Of a DNA stretch of 64,000 nucleotides, positions 1 through 8,339 are shown piece after piece; position 1 is the first letter of the stretch; each line of letters opens with the position of its first letter. The translations under genes were made by a program, and so were the position numbers. The notes beneath the pieces are model-generated. The model had not been told where the DNA came from and ran no database searches. It saw nothing but the letters and a program-made list of their open reading frames with translations. The stretch spans positions 124,001 through 188,000 of the forward strand of contig NZ_JAQOSQ010000002.1 in NCBI RefSeq assembly GCF_030068455.1, given 5' to 3'. This DNA is from Roseofilum casamattae BLCC-M143. Lineage in GTDB: Bacteria; Cyanobacteriota; Cyanobacteriia; Cyanobacteriales; Desertifilaceae.

Positions 1-2
1 AA

Positions 3-479
3 CTACTCAAACGAGACCCCGACCCCAATGTTCGCTCGGAAGCGGCCAACTCTCTCTCCTACTCCGGACAAGTGGCCATCTCTCACCTGGTAACGGCCTT
101 CCACCAAGACGATCACTGGTTATTACGCCGCAGTATTATTGCTGCTTTAGCCGATCTCAATGCACCAGAAGCTCTATACGACGTTTGCTTGTGCGGCCTC
201 GACGGAGACGATCTGACCGTAGTTGAAGCCTCAATTGCAGCATTAGCTCTACTACCAAATAGCTCTCAAGAAGAAGCAGCCTTGCAAAGCCTATTATCTC
301 TAGTGTCTTCAGAAGAATGGCGCATTCGCAGGAAAGTCGCTTGGGCCCTGCAAAAATTCAATCGTCCCCAGGCTGAAGTTGCCTTACAGACTCTAGCGAA
401 AGATGAAAACCATCGCGTTGTTGCTGCCGTTCTAGAAAATGCGCTGACTGAGGATGGCGAACGAACTGAGGAGATCTGA
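3..479 (+). CDS. HEAT-repeat protein, 5' end outside the window
   Basis: The reading frame is open from base 3 to the TGA at 477-479 and enters from outside the window, so the N-terminus is missing. The visible 158 residues are helical, with alternating hydrophobic and charged positions typical of HEAT/PBS-lyase repeats: 'DPNVRSEAANSL', 'DHWLLRRSIIAALADL', 'EEWRIRRKVAWALQKF' and 'NHRVVAAVLENAL' are four successive repeat-like helices. In cyanobacteria such proteins act as scaffolds or as phycobilisome-related (CpcE/NblB-like) factors, but nothing here decides between these. A GTG at 72 could be mistaken for a start, but the repeats continue upstream of it. The gene converges on the PEP-CTERM gene, with a hairpin repeat directly after its stop. 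Confidence 0.75.
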   Translation, partial: LLKRDPDPNVRSEAANSLSYSGQVAISHLVTAFHQDDHWLLRRSIIAALADLNAPEALYDVCLCGLDGDDLTVVEASIAALALLPNSSQEEAALQSLLSLVSSEEWRIRRKVAWALQKFNRPQAEVALQTLAKDENHRVVAAVLENALTEDGERTEEI

Positions 480-515
480 AAAACCGGGTTTCTATAGGTT
501 AGAAACCCGGTTTCT
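479..515. repeat. AGAAACC(G/C)GGTTTCT palindromic repeat pair, terminator-like
   Basis: Two near-palindromic 15-mers, AAAAACCGGGTTTCT at about 480-494 and AGAAACCCGGTTTCT at 501-515, are separated by a short spacer and can pair as a long hairpin. A T-rich stretch follows at 516-522. The pair lies between convergent genes and starts on the last base of the HEAT gene's stop codon. Related units occur at 40103-40165, so this is a dispersed repeat that probably doubles as a bidirectional terminator. Confidence 0.65.
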
Positions 516-566
516 GCTTTTTGACCAAACCTGCCCCGCATCATTATCTGCTGCGATCGTTGTTCC

Positions 567-1124
567 CTATCGTCCAAACAACTTTCGTTTCATGGCAACG
601 CCAAGGGCAATAAACCCAATCGATAATACTCCGAATACCGAAGAGGCTTCCGGGACGGGTTGGGCCTCGCAGTTCGCCACATCGCAGACATCTAGTTGTT
701 GCTTTAATGAAAGCTCGTTAATTTCATAAGATGTACCCAAGATGGACTCGAATACGCGATCGAGTTGTCCGGAATTAAACGTCAGGCTCGAGGTTTCTGC
801 CTGGCTAAAATCTTCTAAAATGCCCTCTTCCGTTTCGGGAAGTACAAGATAATAAAAGTTGCCTTTGGGGTTATTCTCAGTAGGAGTGAATTGCATCATT
901 TGCATATCCTCAATCCATGCCGATGAGTTGGGATATTCATTCCAGAATCCAATGGCAGGATCGTAGTAGTATTGCATGTCCCAGAAAAACCAGAGAAAGG
1001 GTACGGAAACCGATTCGTTAGTGGTAGTATTTTGCAGTTCTACATAGCCGCTGGATTTAGTAAAAAACCTCATTCCTGTGGTTTCGGTGTAGTCGTTATT
1101 TTGGATTAACCAGTTTGAAGACAT
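567..1124 (-). CDS. PEP-CTERM sorting domain protein, apparently lacking its signal peptide
   Basis: The last 30 residues have the PEP-CTERM pattern: a 'PVPEASSVFG' motif, one hydrophobic helix, then a basic end (MKRK). This tail marks exported proteins processed by an exosortase. The body (residues 1-150) is acidic and rich in aromatic residues (WFFWDMQYYYD) and matches no family I recognise. PEP-CTERM proteins normally begin with a Sec signal peptide. Here neither the ATG at 1124 nor the in-frame codons back to the stop at 1179-1181 encode one. The gene may therefore be 5'-truncated or have an upstream frameshift. It is transcribed convergently to the HEAT gene and lies downstream of the protease gene on the same strand. 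Confidence 0.7.
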   Translation of the reverse strand: MSSNWLIQNNDYTETTGMRFFTKSSGYVELQNTTTNESVSVPFLWFFWDMQYYYDPAIGFWNEYPNSSAWIEDMQMMQFTPTENNPKGNFYYLVLPETEEGILEDFSQAETSSLTFNSGQLDRVFESILGTSYEINELSLKQQLDVCDVANCEAQPVPEASSVFGVLSIGFIALGVAMKRKLFGR

Positions 1125-1247
1125 AATGAACCTATTTGAAAGTATGCTGTTTGTGTTCCGAACAATTATTTCGTTGAGCTATGGTTTGTCGATCGCATAA
1201 ACTCTCGGTGGAGAACGAGATGATAAAATCATGAGAAAATTCATTGC

Positions 1248-4200
1248 CTATTGAGTTCCGTAAAGATTTAACGTCCAATCATGCCAGTAATTGTCCGGAG
1301 AATCATTCCCTGTCTTTTTGTCTCTCACTGTCAATTTCCACTGCCCGCCTGAAGGTTCGTCCCAATGGCGAGCAGACGTAAATTTCCAAGTGTGGGAGTT
1401 ATCGTCAAATTGATATTGTGGATTAAAATGTTGCTCTGACAAAATCGATTGGCTGACTTGCTTTTTACCAGATTCATCCCTGTAGATATGCTCTAAAACA
1501 ATTTCCAAATCTCCTTTGTACTGATGGTCGGCATTCAACTCAATCTCTACCCACTCGAGGGCGATCGCATTATCGTCTTTCAACTTAATTTTGGATTTCA
1601 ATTTTTTCTTGTCTTTCAGCCGTTTATTCACATTTTTGGTTTCCGAAATCTGGACTTCTTCAGCCACTGTTGTCCAGGTTTTCGCCAGGTTAACTGCCGC
1701 TTCTGCATCCACCGCACCAAACCCATAGTTATGGTTCACCCAATGCCCCGCCCCATTCTGCGTCCAATCATCATTAGTCGGGTCATTTTTCTGCGCGCTT
1801 TTGACTAAAATATGCTGGACATCTCGCGCGGTTAAATTTGGATTAGCTTCGAGCATTAAAGCGACAATGCCAGAAACAATAGGAGTCGCCGCAGAAGTTC
1901 CTCCAAACGTTCCGGGAAAATAGTCATTGCTGTCGTCTCCGTCATCGCTATAGGGACCGGTTGTGGTGATGCCGACATAATTTTCGGGAGTGCCATTATC
2001 GGAATAAGCAGATACTAATAATGGAGCGCCGGGCGAACTGTAAAAGGCTTGTTTTCCTTCACTATCGATCGCACCGACAGCAATGGTATGGCGCGAGTTA
2101 GCAAAGCTGTTATAATTGGCGTTCCCACCAATAGCGCCATTATTCCCTCCGGCAAATACATAGATATTTCCCAAGCCATTTCGACCGTCGCGAGCGCCAC
2201 TTTCTACGGCAGATAATGCTAAGGGAAATGGCGAATTGAAAAAGCTAAATCCCCAACTGCTGTTATAGATATCAATCTCATCGGATTGATGCGATAAAGC
2301 ACGGGTAATTTCTTCATCAGTAGTCCCATCTCCACCCACTCGCAATCCCGCCCACTGAGAGTCTGGCGCAACCCCGCGAACTCCCGATTGATTATCCTCA
2401 GCGCTAGTAATTCCGGCAACCCCAGTTCCATGAGCGTGAAGGGTTTCTAGATCGATGGAGAACTCAACTACTTCTCCTGTTTTTCCGGGAGTAAAGTTCG
2501 GATCGATAATTTCTAAATACCAGGGCGTATTTCCTGGTTTTCCTTGCAGACCTAAGTCCAGTTCTTCTGAGGTTAAGTCTAAGGAATAGCGACCGTCTGT
2601 AACCTCGGTCAGCGGAATTGTATGTTGCTCGAAACCATCGAGCCAATGCAATTTAATGTTTAGATCTTCGACAGATTCATAGTCGATATCGAGATTTAAG
2701 ATAGCCTTTTGAATTACTCCACTATGGGTGGGATATAAGAGAAAGTCGCCAAATCCATTGTCAAGGGAGCGCAACTCTTCTTGATAAATCAATTGAGAGG
2801 TTAATACTCTCGAAGGAATAGCGTCATTTTCATCAAAGTCATAACTTAAGTCAGCTCGATAATTCGCCGCTAAATCGGGATGCCCGACGAGATTTTTCTC
2901 AGGATCGTCAACTTCAAATCCATTGTCAATAATGCCGATAACGACGCCTTTTCCAGTAATGTTTTGCTCTTCAATAACCCGCGAGATATTGGCATCGGCA
3001 TCGGGATTTTCATCGCTGCGCAAGTGCCATTGATAGCTGTTGAGTAACTTAACGACCTCGGGGTCATTTGGATTAAAGTTTGGATCGGAATAGTCTAGGG
3101 GATCGACTCCTTCAGGGCGCTGTTCTAAATTTATGGATGATTCAGCTACCGGCTCTTCCGGCTCTGGCTCGGGAGAGGGTTCTTCAGCTACCGGCTCTTC
3201 CGGCTCCGGCTCGGTGGGAGGTTCTTCAGCTACCGGCTCTTCCGGCTCCGGCTCGGTGGGAGGTTCTTCAGCGACTGGCTCTTCCGGCTCTGGCTCGGGA
3301 GAGGGTTCTTCAGCGACTGGCTCTTCCGGCTCTGGCTCGGGAGAGGGTTCTTCAGCGACTGGCTCTTCCGGCTCTGGCTCGGGAGAGGGTTCTTCAGCGA
3401 CTGGCTCTTCCGGCTCTGGCTCGGTGGGAGGTTCTTCAGCGACTGGTTCTTCTGGCTCCGGCTCGGGAGAGGGTTCTTCAGCGACTGGCTCTTCCGGCTC
3501 CGGCTCGGTGGGAGGTTCTTCAGCTACCGGCTCTTCTGGCTCCGGCTCGGTGGGAGGTTCTTCAGCTACCGGCTCTTCCGGCTCTGGCTCGGTGGGAGGT
3601 TCTTCAGCGACTGGCTCTTCCGGCTCTGGCTCGGGAGAGGGTTCTTCAGCTACCGGCTCTTCCGGCTCCGGCTCGGGAGAGGGTTCTTCAGAAGCAGAGC
3701 GAGCGTATTCAATTAATTCTTGACCTAATTCAGAGTCACGCCAATCCAGTTCCGGATCGATCGCATCATCAATATCCAAAGCATTACCAACTGCCCCTTC
3801 CACTCGGAAAATGAAGTCATTGTAGTCGCTGTCACTACCTTCATTGACATGGATGTCTTCAAAGGCAAATGTATTACCGTCTCCGGCAACATCTACCAAC
3901 TGTCTGAGCTGGAAATAATCATCGGTGTTGGTGGTGGCGAGGGAAAAGACGGGACGCCGCGCTCCGGAAACTCCTCCAGGATTATCGGCAACTGTTTCGA
4001 TTTGTCCTTTCGGCACGAACATCATGGCAAAACTATCGCCCGAACGCATGGTAAAGGTTTTTACTCCTTCATACGTTCCAGAGTTATAGTCTCTCTCTCC
4101 AAGTTCTCCACTAAATCGGGCACCTTCTTGCCGATCGCGAATGACGATATGTCCGAGTTCTGAGTCACTTTGCGATCGCCGAGCGGCTTCGGCCATAAAT

Positions 4201-4820
4201 TCGTCTGTATCCGGGTCATACTCGTCCATGCCCTCTAAACTAAATATGGCTAGTTCTCCTTTATACTTTCCGCCATCAAATAGGTAGTCAATTCCAACTT
4301 CTCCTGTCTCTCCAACCACAAAGCGACCGGAGCTAAACGTTCCCTGAGTTGTTGCAGAGAGCGATGGCTCTGCGACTTCTAGTGACAAATTTTCTTCTCC
4401 ATTATCTGCTCTATCAGTGGCATCAAAGTCTTCTATATAAGTCTCTTGCTTTACTGTATTTAACTCTGCTTCACTCACAAAATATTGCTCCAGATTTCCA
4501 GATTCTGGAGAAAAGAACGATAATGCTTCCTCTTCTTCGACTTCTTCAATGCGATCGATAAATGGAATGGTCTCTAATTCCTCTCCCGAGATTTCGACTT
4601 CTGTTGGTTCTGTATCTACAACAGTTAACTCTTCTGATTCTGCTGAAAATGCGCTCTCTACAATCTCTTGAGTTTCATCGCTCTCAATCTCCAGAGACTC
4701 CTCGAGAGGCTCAACGATCGCAGAAGGAGTCAGGATAGGCTCGAGAATAAATGTTTGGGATTGTCTTGGCTCACAAAATCGTGACCTATCTTGCCTGAAT
4801 ATGACTTTAAATACACTCAT
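1248..4820 (-). CDS. Subtilisin/kexin-like S8 protease with DUF4114 domain, acidic repeat linker and P domain
   Basis: This 1190-residue protein is a predicted secreted or cell-surface serine protease. Residues 1-160 are very acidic. Residues of about 165-342 look like DUF4114, with a calcium-type loop 'DSDYNDFIF'. Residues 378-559 are 13 copies of a 14-residue E/P-rich repeat. The S8 catalytic domain follows, with Asp632 in 'GIIDNG', His797 in 'HGTGVAG' and Ser976 in 'GGTSAATP'. Residues 1060-1190 resemble a proprotein-convertase P domain. The Asp-to-His distance of 165 residues is far above the usual 30-60. The insert (about 660-790) itself looks like a second P-domain beta-sandwich. No Sec signal peptide or RTX repeats are visible, so the export route is unclear. 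The start at 4820 is the first ATG. The gene is divergent from the kinase gene across a 364-bp gap. Confidence 0.85.
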   Translation of the reverse strand: MSVFKVIFRQDRSRFCEPRQSQTFILEPILTPSAIVEPLEESLEIESDETQEIVESAFSAESEELTVVDTEPTEVEISGEELETIPFIDRIEEVEEEEALSFFSPESGNLEQYFVSEAELNTVKQETYIEDFDATDRADNGEENLSLEVAEPSLSATTQGTFSSGRFVVGETGEVGIDYLFDGGKYKGELAIFSLEGMDEYDPDTDEFMAEAARRSQSDSELGHIVIRDRQEGARFSGELGERDYNSGTYEGVKTFTMRSGDSFAMMFVPKGQIETVADNPGGVSGARRPVFSLATTNTDDYFQLRQLVDVAGDGNTFAFEDIHVNEGSDSDYNDFIFRVEGAVGNALDIDDAIDPELDWRDSELGQELIEYARSASEEPSPEPEPEEPVAEEPSPEPEPEEPVAEEPPTEPEPEEPVAEEPPTEPEPEEPVAEEPPTEPEPEEPVAEEPSPEPEPEEPVAEEPPTEPEPEEPVAEEPSPEPEPEEPVAEEPSPEPEPEEPVAEEPSPEPEPEEPVAEEPPTEPEPEEPVAEEPPTEPEPEEPVAEEPSPEPEPEEPVAESSINLEQRPEGVDPLDYSDPNFNPNDPEVVKLLNSYQWHLRSDENPDADANISRVIEEQNITGKGVVIGIIDNGFEVDDPEKNLVGHPDLAANYRADLSYDFDENDAIPSRVLTSQLIYQEELRSLDNGFGDFLLYPTHSGVIQKAILNLDIDYESVEDLNIKLHWLDGFEQHTIPLTEVTDGRYSLDLTSEELDLGLQGKPGNTPWYLEIIDPNFTPGKTGEVVEFSIDLETLHAHGTGVAGITSAEDNQSGVRGVAPDSQWAGLRVGGDGTTDEEITRALSHQSDEIDIYNSSWGFSFFNSPFPLALSAVESGARDGRNGLGNIYVFAGGNNGAIGGNANYNSFANSRHTIAVGAIDSEGKQAFYSSPGAPLLVSAYSDNGTPENYVGITTTGPYSDDGDDSNDYFPGTFGGTSAATPIVSGIVALMLEANPNLTARDVQHILVKSAQKNDPTNDDWTQNGAGHWVNHNYGFGAVDAEAAVNLAKTWTTVAEEVQISETKNVNKRLKDKKKLKSKIKLKDDNAIALEWVEIELNADHQYKGDLEIVLEHIYRDESGKKQVSQSILSEQHFNPQYQFDDNSHTWKFTSARHWDEPSGGQWKLTVRDKKTGNDSPDNYWHDWTLNLYGTQ
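3144..3689 (-). repeat. Thirteen tandem 42-bp repeats inside the protease gene
   Basis: Thirteen in-frame units of 42 bp encode EEPSPEPEPEEPVA or EEPPTEPEPEEPVA. Reading from the N-terminus the order of S-P and P-T units is SP, SP, PT, PT, PT, SP, PT, SP, SP, SP, PT, PT, SP. Synonymous differences between units (for example GCTACC against GCGACT on the plus strand) also occur in blocks. This suggests expansion by slippage or unequal crossing-over. The segment encodes a stiff, acidic linker between DUF4114 and the catalytic domain. Confidence 0.95.
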
Positions 4821-5184
4821 ACTAGATCACATGAGTAAGGTTTTGATGTCCACTAACTTAACACCAAAATTTCGATTAATTATCAAGATTTGATAAAGAT
4901 CTATCAAGATTTGTGAAGATTTCGTGAAGAAGTGGAGCTGGGCTGCAATGCCCTAGTAATCAGGGATTTGAAGAGTTTTTTATGCAAAATCCATGAAAAT
5001 GTAATGTTTCTTCATTAAGTAAGCGGACTGAGTCCAATCGAGTCATTAAAGTCACTTTTTTGTGACCATGCGGAACGGACTGGAGATGAGAAAGGATTCG
5101 ACCAGGAAATTTTAGGTTTGCAGATGTTAATTCGATCGCCTGAGTTATCCTAGATATTAATCGTGTAAAACTGACAAAAGCCTG
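4821..5184. other. Divergent intergenic region, 364 bp
   Basis: This gap lies between the divergently transcribed protease and kinase genes, so it must hold both promoters. The part near the protease (4870-4935) is AT-rich and carries three or four imperfect copies of AAGATTTG spaced about a helical turn apart, which could be binding sites. I see no clear -10/-35 pair, RNA gene or terminator. A minus-strand open frame at 4960-5406 is mostly antisense to the kinase and does not look coding. Confidence 0.4.
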
Positions 5185-7020
5185 ATGGGACAAGTGCTTG
5201 CCAGTCGCTACCAAATCAAACGGGAACTCGGCCATGGAGGGTTTGGCAAAACCTTCCTCGCCAGAGATCGCTATCTTCCCGGATCTCCTTTGTGCGTTGT
5301 GAAACAACTGAAACCGCAATTTAGCGATCGCCAAGGACTCAAAATTGCCAAGCGCCTCTTCCAAGCTGAAGCCGAGACGTTGCAAATCTTGGGCAAACAC
5401 CCCCAAATTCCGCAGCTACTGGCCTACTTCAACCAGGAAGGTGAATTTTATCTGGTGCAAGAATATATCGAAGGTCGCGACTTGAGCAGCGAGATCCAAC
5501 TCGATCGCAAATGGTCGCCCGCAGAAACCATCCAGCTCTTGCTCGATATTCTCATTCCTCTCGAGTTCGTCCATCAAAATCAAGTCATTCACCGAGACAT
5601 CAAACCATCTAATCTGATTCGGCGCAAAAGCGATCGCAGCATCGTTCTGATCGACTTTGGTGCCGTCAAGCAAGAATTCTCGGAGTTAACCAAACTCAAC
5701 CAAACCGTACTCACCGTTCGCATCGGCACTGAAGGCTATATGCCCGGCGAACAAGCCGTCGGCCGGCCCAAACAAGCCAGCGATATCTATGCTCTGGGAA
5801 ACATTGCCATTGAAGCCCTCACCGGCCGAGTGGCCAGCCTCCTCCCCAGAGACCCAAAAACCGATGAAATTCTCTGGCACTCCTTTGCCCCAAACATCGA
5901 TCGAGAGTTCCGCGAGGTGCTAGACACCATGGTACGTCGGGACTTTCTCTATCGCTATGCCTCTGCCAGCGATGCCCTAAAAGCCCTGAGAAAATTGCAA
6001 CTCTCTGGCAAAACCCCAGTGCTTACCGGCCCGTTGCAACCATCAGTTGAGACCGGAGATTACTCCACAACCGGAACTCCCGCTGCCTCCTCTACCCTCA
6101 CCTCTTCCCGACACGCCAACTCTTCTGCCTCCAATAGTTTCTTTCGCTTTGCCGTCGTCACCGTCAACCGTCGCGGAACCATTATTGACCGCCAAAACCA
6201 GGAAGCCCAATATATCCGAGAAAATCTCGGTGAAGGTATTGTTCTCGATATGGTCTTTATTCCTGGAGGAACCTTTTTGATGGGAACTCCAGACAACGAA
6301 CAAGGACGATATGCAAACGAAGGGCCGCAACACTCGGTCAGCATTTCCCCCTTCTACACGAGCAAATATCCAGTCACCCAAGCTCAGTGGCAGCAAATTG
6401 CCTCCCTCGCTCCCATTAATCGCAACCTCGATCCCAATCCATCCTCATTTAAAGGAAAAAACTTACCCGTCGAACAAGTCTCCTGGTACGACTGCGAAGA
6501 ATTTTGTGCCCGGCTCGCTCGTTTGACGCAAACTTTCTACCGCTTACCCTCAGAAGCGGAATGGGAATATGCCTGTCGCGCTCGCACCACCACTCCTTTC
6601 CATTTTGGGCAAACTCTGACGGCAGAACTTGCAAACTACTACGATAAAACGATTGATACGGATTCGCTCATGGGAAGTTATCATCGCCAAACGGCTCCAG
6701 TCGGCCGGTGTTTGCCCAATCGCTTTGGCTTATACGATATGCATGGCAATGTTTGGGAATGGTGCGCCGACCATTGGCACGATAACTACGAGGGAGCGCC
6801 AACGGATGGCAGCATTTGGGAGTCGGACGATGAAAGTTCGGCACGGCTGCTTCGCGGTGGGTCTTGGTATTTTAGTCCGGACTTTTGTCGTTCCGGACTG
6901 CGGTTGCGCAATGCCCCGAATTACTCGGATTTTAATGTGGGATTTCGGGTCGTTTATTCGGCTCGACCTGCAAGCGATACTATGGATACGAGTCCTGCTA
7001 CTCGAATTCAGCTCGAGTGA
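5185..7020 (+). CDS. Serine/threonine protein kinase fused to an FGE-sulfatase-like domain
   Basis: Residues 10-270 form a Hanks-type kinase: glycine loop 'GHGGFG' at 16-21, ATP-binding Lys40 in 'VVKQL', catalytic Asp138 in 'HRDIKPSN', and metal-binding Asp157 in 'DFGAVK'. A Ser/Thr-rich linker (about 285-315) follows. Residues of about 356-600 match the FGE-sulfatase (SUMF1-like) fold, with 'GGTFLMGTP', 'RLPSEAEWEYACRA', 'DMHGNVWEWCADHW' and 'RGGSW'. This arrangement is common in cyanobacteria, where the C-terminal domain is usually thought to bind a ligand or substrate. Formylglycine-generating activity is not implied. There is no membrane segment, so the protein should be cytosolic. Its targets cannot be read from the context. 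Confidence 0.9.
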   Translation: MGQVLASRYQIKRELGHGGFGKTFLARDRYLPGSPLCVVKQLKPQFSDRQGLKIAKRLFQAEAETLQILGKHPQIPQLLAYFNQEGEFYLVQEYIEGRDLSSEIQLDRKWSPAETIQLLLDILIPLEFVHQNQVIHRDIKPSNLIRRKSDRSIVLIDFGAVKQEFSELTKLNQTVLTVRIGTEGYMPGEQAVGRPKQASDIYALGNIAIEALTGRVASLLPRDPKTDEILWHSFAPNIDREFREVLDTMVRRDFLYRYASASDALKALRKLQLSGKTPVLTGPLQPSVETGDYSTTGTPAASSTLTSSRHANSSASNSFFRFAVVTVNRRGTIIDRQNQEAQYIRENLGEGIVLDMVFIPGGTFLMGTPDNEQGRYANEGPQHSVSISPFYTSKYPVTQAQWQQIASLAPINRNLDPNPSSFKGKNLPVEQVSWYDCEEFCARLARLTQTFYRLPSEAEWEYACRARTTTPFHFGQTLTAELANYYDKTIDTDSLMGSYHRQTAPVGRCLPNRFGLYDMHGNVWEWCADHWHDNYEGAPTDGSIWESDDESSARLLRGGSWYFSPDFCRSGLRLRNAPNYSDFNVGFRVVYSARPASDTMDTSPATRIQLE

Positions 7021-7099
7021 GATAATGCTTTGCGGCGATCGCAAAAAACGATTAATTCCATTATTAATTGTTAATTATTCATTATTCATTGACCTTGCT

Positions 7100-8302
7100 A
7101 TGTCTTCTCCTACTGAATCTTCCATGACCGCCGTTCCAGCAACCGAGCCAAGAGAACTCTCGGTTGCTAAAGCAGCCGGAGTTGCCATGCGCTCGGTCAC
7201 TAAGCAATATGGCTCTGTAAAAGCGATCGCTAATATGACCCTAGATATCGCTGCCGGAACCTATTGTTGCTTGCTCGGTCCGAGTGGATGCGGTAAAACT
7301 ACAGCTCTACGCACCATCGCCGGTCATGAAACCGTAAGCTCAGGCGACATTTATATTGGCGATCGCCGCGTGACTCACCTCAGTCCGGCGAAACGGGATA
7401 CTGCCATGATGTTCCAGAATTATGCCCTGTTTCCGCACAAAACCATCTGGCAAAACATCGAGTTTGGCCTGCGAATGAAAAAAATCGATAAAGTCGAGCG
7501 CGATCGGCGAGTGGGGGAAATGTTAGAGTTAGTTAGGCTCAGCCACGCGAGCGATCGCCATCCACACATGCTCAGCGGCGGCCAGCAACAGCGCATTGCC
7601 CTAGCGCGCGCCCTAGTTAACCGTCCGAAAGTCCTTCTCCTCGACGAACCCTTAAGCGCTCTGGATGAAAACTTGCGGGTGCAAATGCGCGGCGAACTCA
7701 GAAGCATACAACGACAATTTGGGTTAACGTTTATTCAAGTCACCCATCACGTTGAAGAAGCCTTTTCTCTCTCCGATCGCATTGTAGTTATGGATGGCGG
7801 TCAGATCGATCAAATTGCCACGCCCACCGAACTCTTCAATCGACCTGCCTGCAAGTTTGTCGCCCAATTTCTGGGAGAACATAACATTTTTACCGGAAAA
7901 GTACTCCAAGTAACAGCAGCTACAGACCGGCCGGATTTAAATGGACAAGACTTAATTGAATTAGCCGTCGATGGTATTGGCTCTCTCTTTTGTTACGGCA
8001 TAGGACTTGCACCGGGAACCGAAGCCGCCTGTTCCGTTCGACCCGATTTAATCGCTCTCGAACCAACGGTTGCCGCTGGTTCTGTCGATTCTACATCGAT
8101 TCCTACGAATCAAGTTATTGCCCGTATTGTCGATGTCGAACTAACTGGTTATGTAACTCGCGTTTCCTTAATCGTCGAAGCAACCGGTCAGTCCTTATTG
8201 TACAAAGTCCGGACGACAGATTGGCAAACCTCTCCCCAGTCCGAGAGCGATCGCGTTATCCTGCATTGGTCGGCTCTTGATTGCGTCTTCTTACCCCATT
8301 AA
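7100..8302 (+). CDS. potA: ABC transporter ATPase, PotA-type (polyamine/spermidine-putrescine family)
   Basis: This is the ATPase of an import system. It has Walker A 'GPSGCGKTT', Q-loop 'MFQNYALFPH', signature 'LSGGQQQR', Walker B 'VLLLDEP' and switch 'THH', followed by a TOBE-type C-terminal domain from about residue 260. The sequence is of the PotA/FbpC/CysA group, and the PotD- and PotB-like neighbours favour polyamine. The open frame extends upstream to 6629, but that part overlaps the kinase gene in another frame and reads as noise. The ATG at 7100 is preferred, and an ATG at 7124 is also possible. The stop is 37 bp before the start of the binding-protein gene. Confidence 0.88.
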   Translation: MSSPTESSMTAVPATEPRELSVAKAAGVAMRSVTKQYGSVKAIANMTLDIAAGTYCCLLGPSGCGKTTALRTIAGHETVSSGDIYIGDRRVTHLSPAKRDTAMMFQNYALFPHKTIWQNIEFGLRMKKIDKVERDRRVGEMLELVRLSHASDRHPHMLSGGQQQRIALARALVNRPKVLLLDEPLSALDENLRVQMRGELRSIQRQFGLTFIQVTHHVEEAFSLSDRIVVMDGGQIDQIATPTELFNRPACKFVAQFLGEHNIFTGKVLQVTAATDRPDLNGQDLIELAVDGIGSLFCYGIGLAPGTEAACSVRPDLIALEPTVAAGSVDSTSIPTNQVIARIVDVELTGYVTRVSLIVEATGQSLLYKVRTTDWQTSPQSESDRVILHWSALDCVFLPH

Positions 8303-8339
8303 ACTGACATACTATTCGATCGCTTTATTATCTAGGAAT

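Noticed and set aside
3080-3814. Two plus-strand open frames (3080-3814 and 3133-3723) with Ala/Leu- or Ser/Gly-rich repeats
   Set aside because: They are antisense to the 42-bp repeat of the protease gene. The repeat length is a multiple of three, so a unit without stops stays open in every copy. The protease frame has domains on both sides of the repeat, while these do not.
4960-5406. 148-residue minus-strand frame at the start of the kinase gene
   Set aside because: It is mostly antisense to the conserved kinase N-terminus, and there is no recognisable motif.
7058-7090. AT-rich motif (ATTAATTGTTAATTATTCATT) before the PotA gene, similar to 11503-11531
   Set aside because: The similarity is short and low in complexity. 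It may be promoter-related AT-rich DNA, and no defined repeat boundary is visible.
6629-7099. Long upstream extension of the PotA-like ATPase frame
   Set aside because: It overlaps the kinase gene in another frame, has noise-like composition and contains no transporter motif. The ATPase fold begins after the ATG at 7100.
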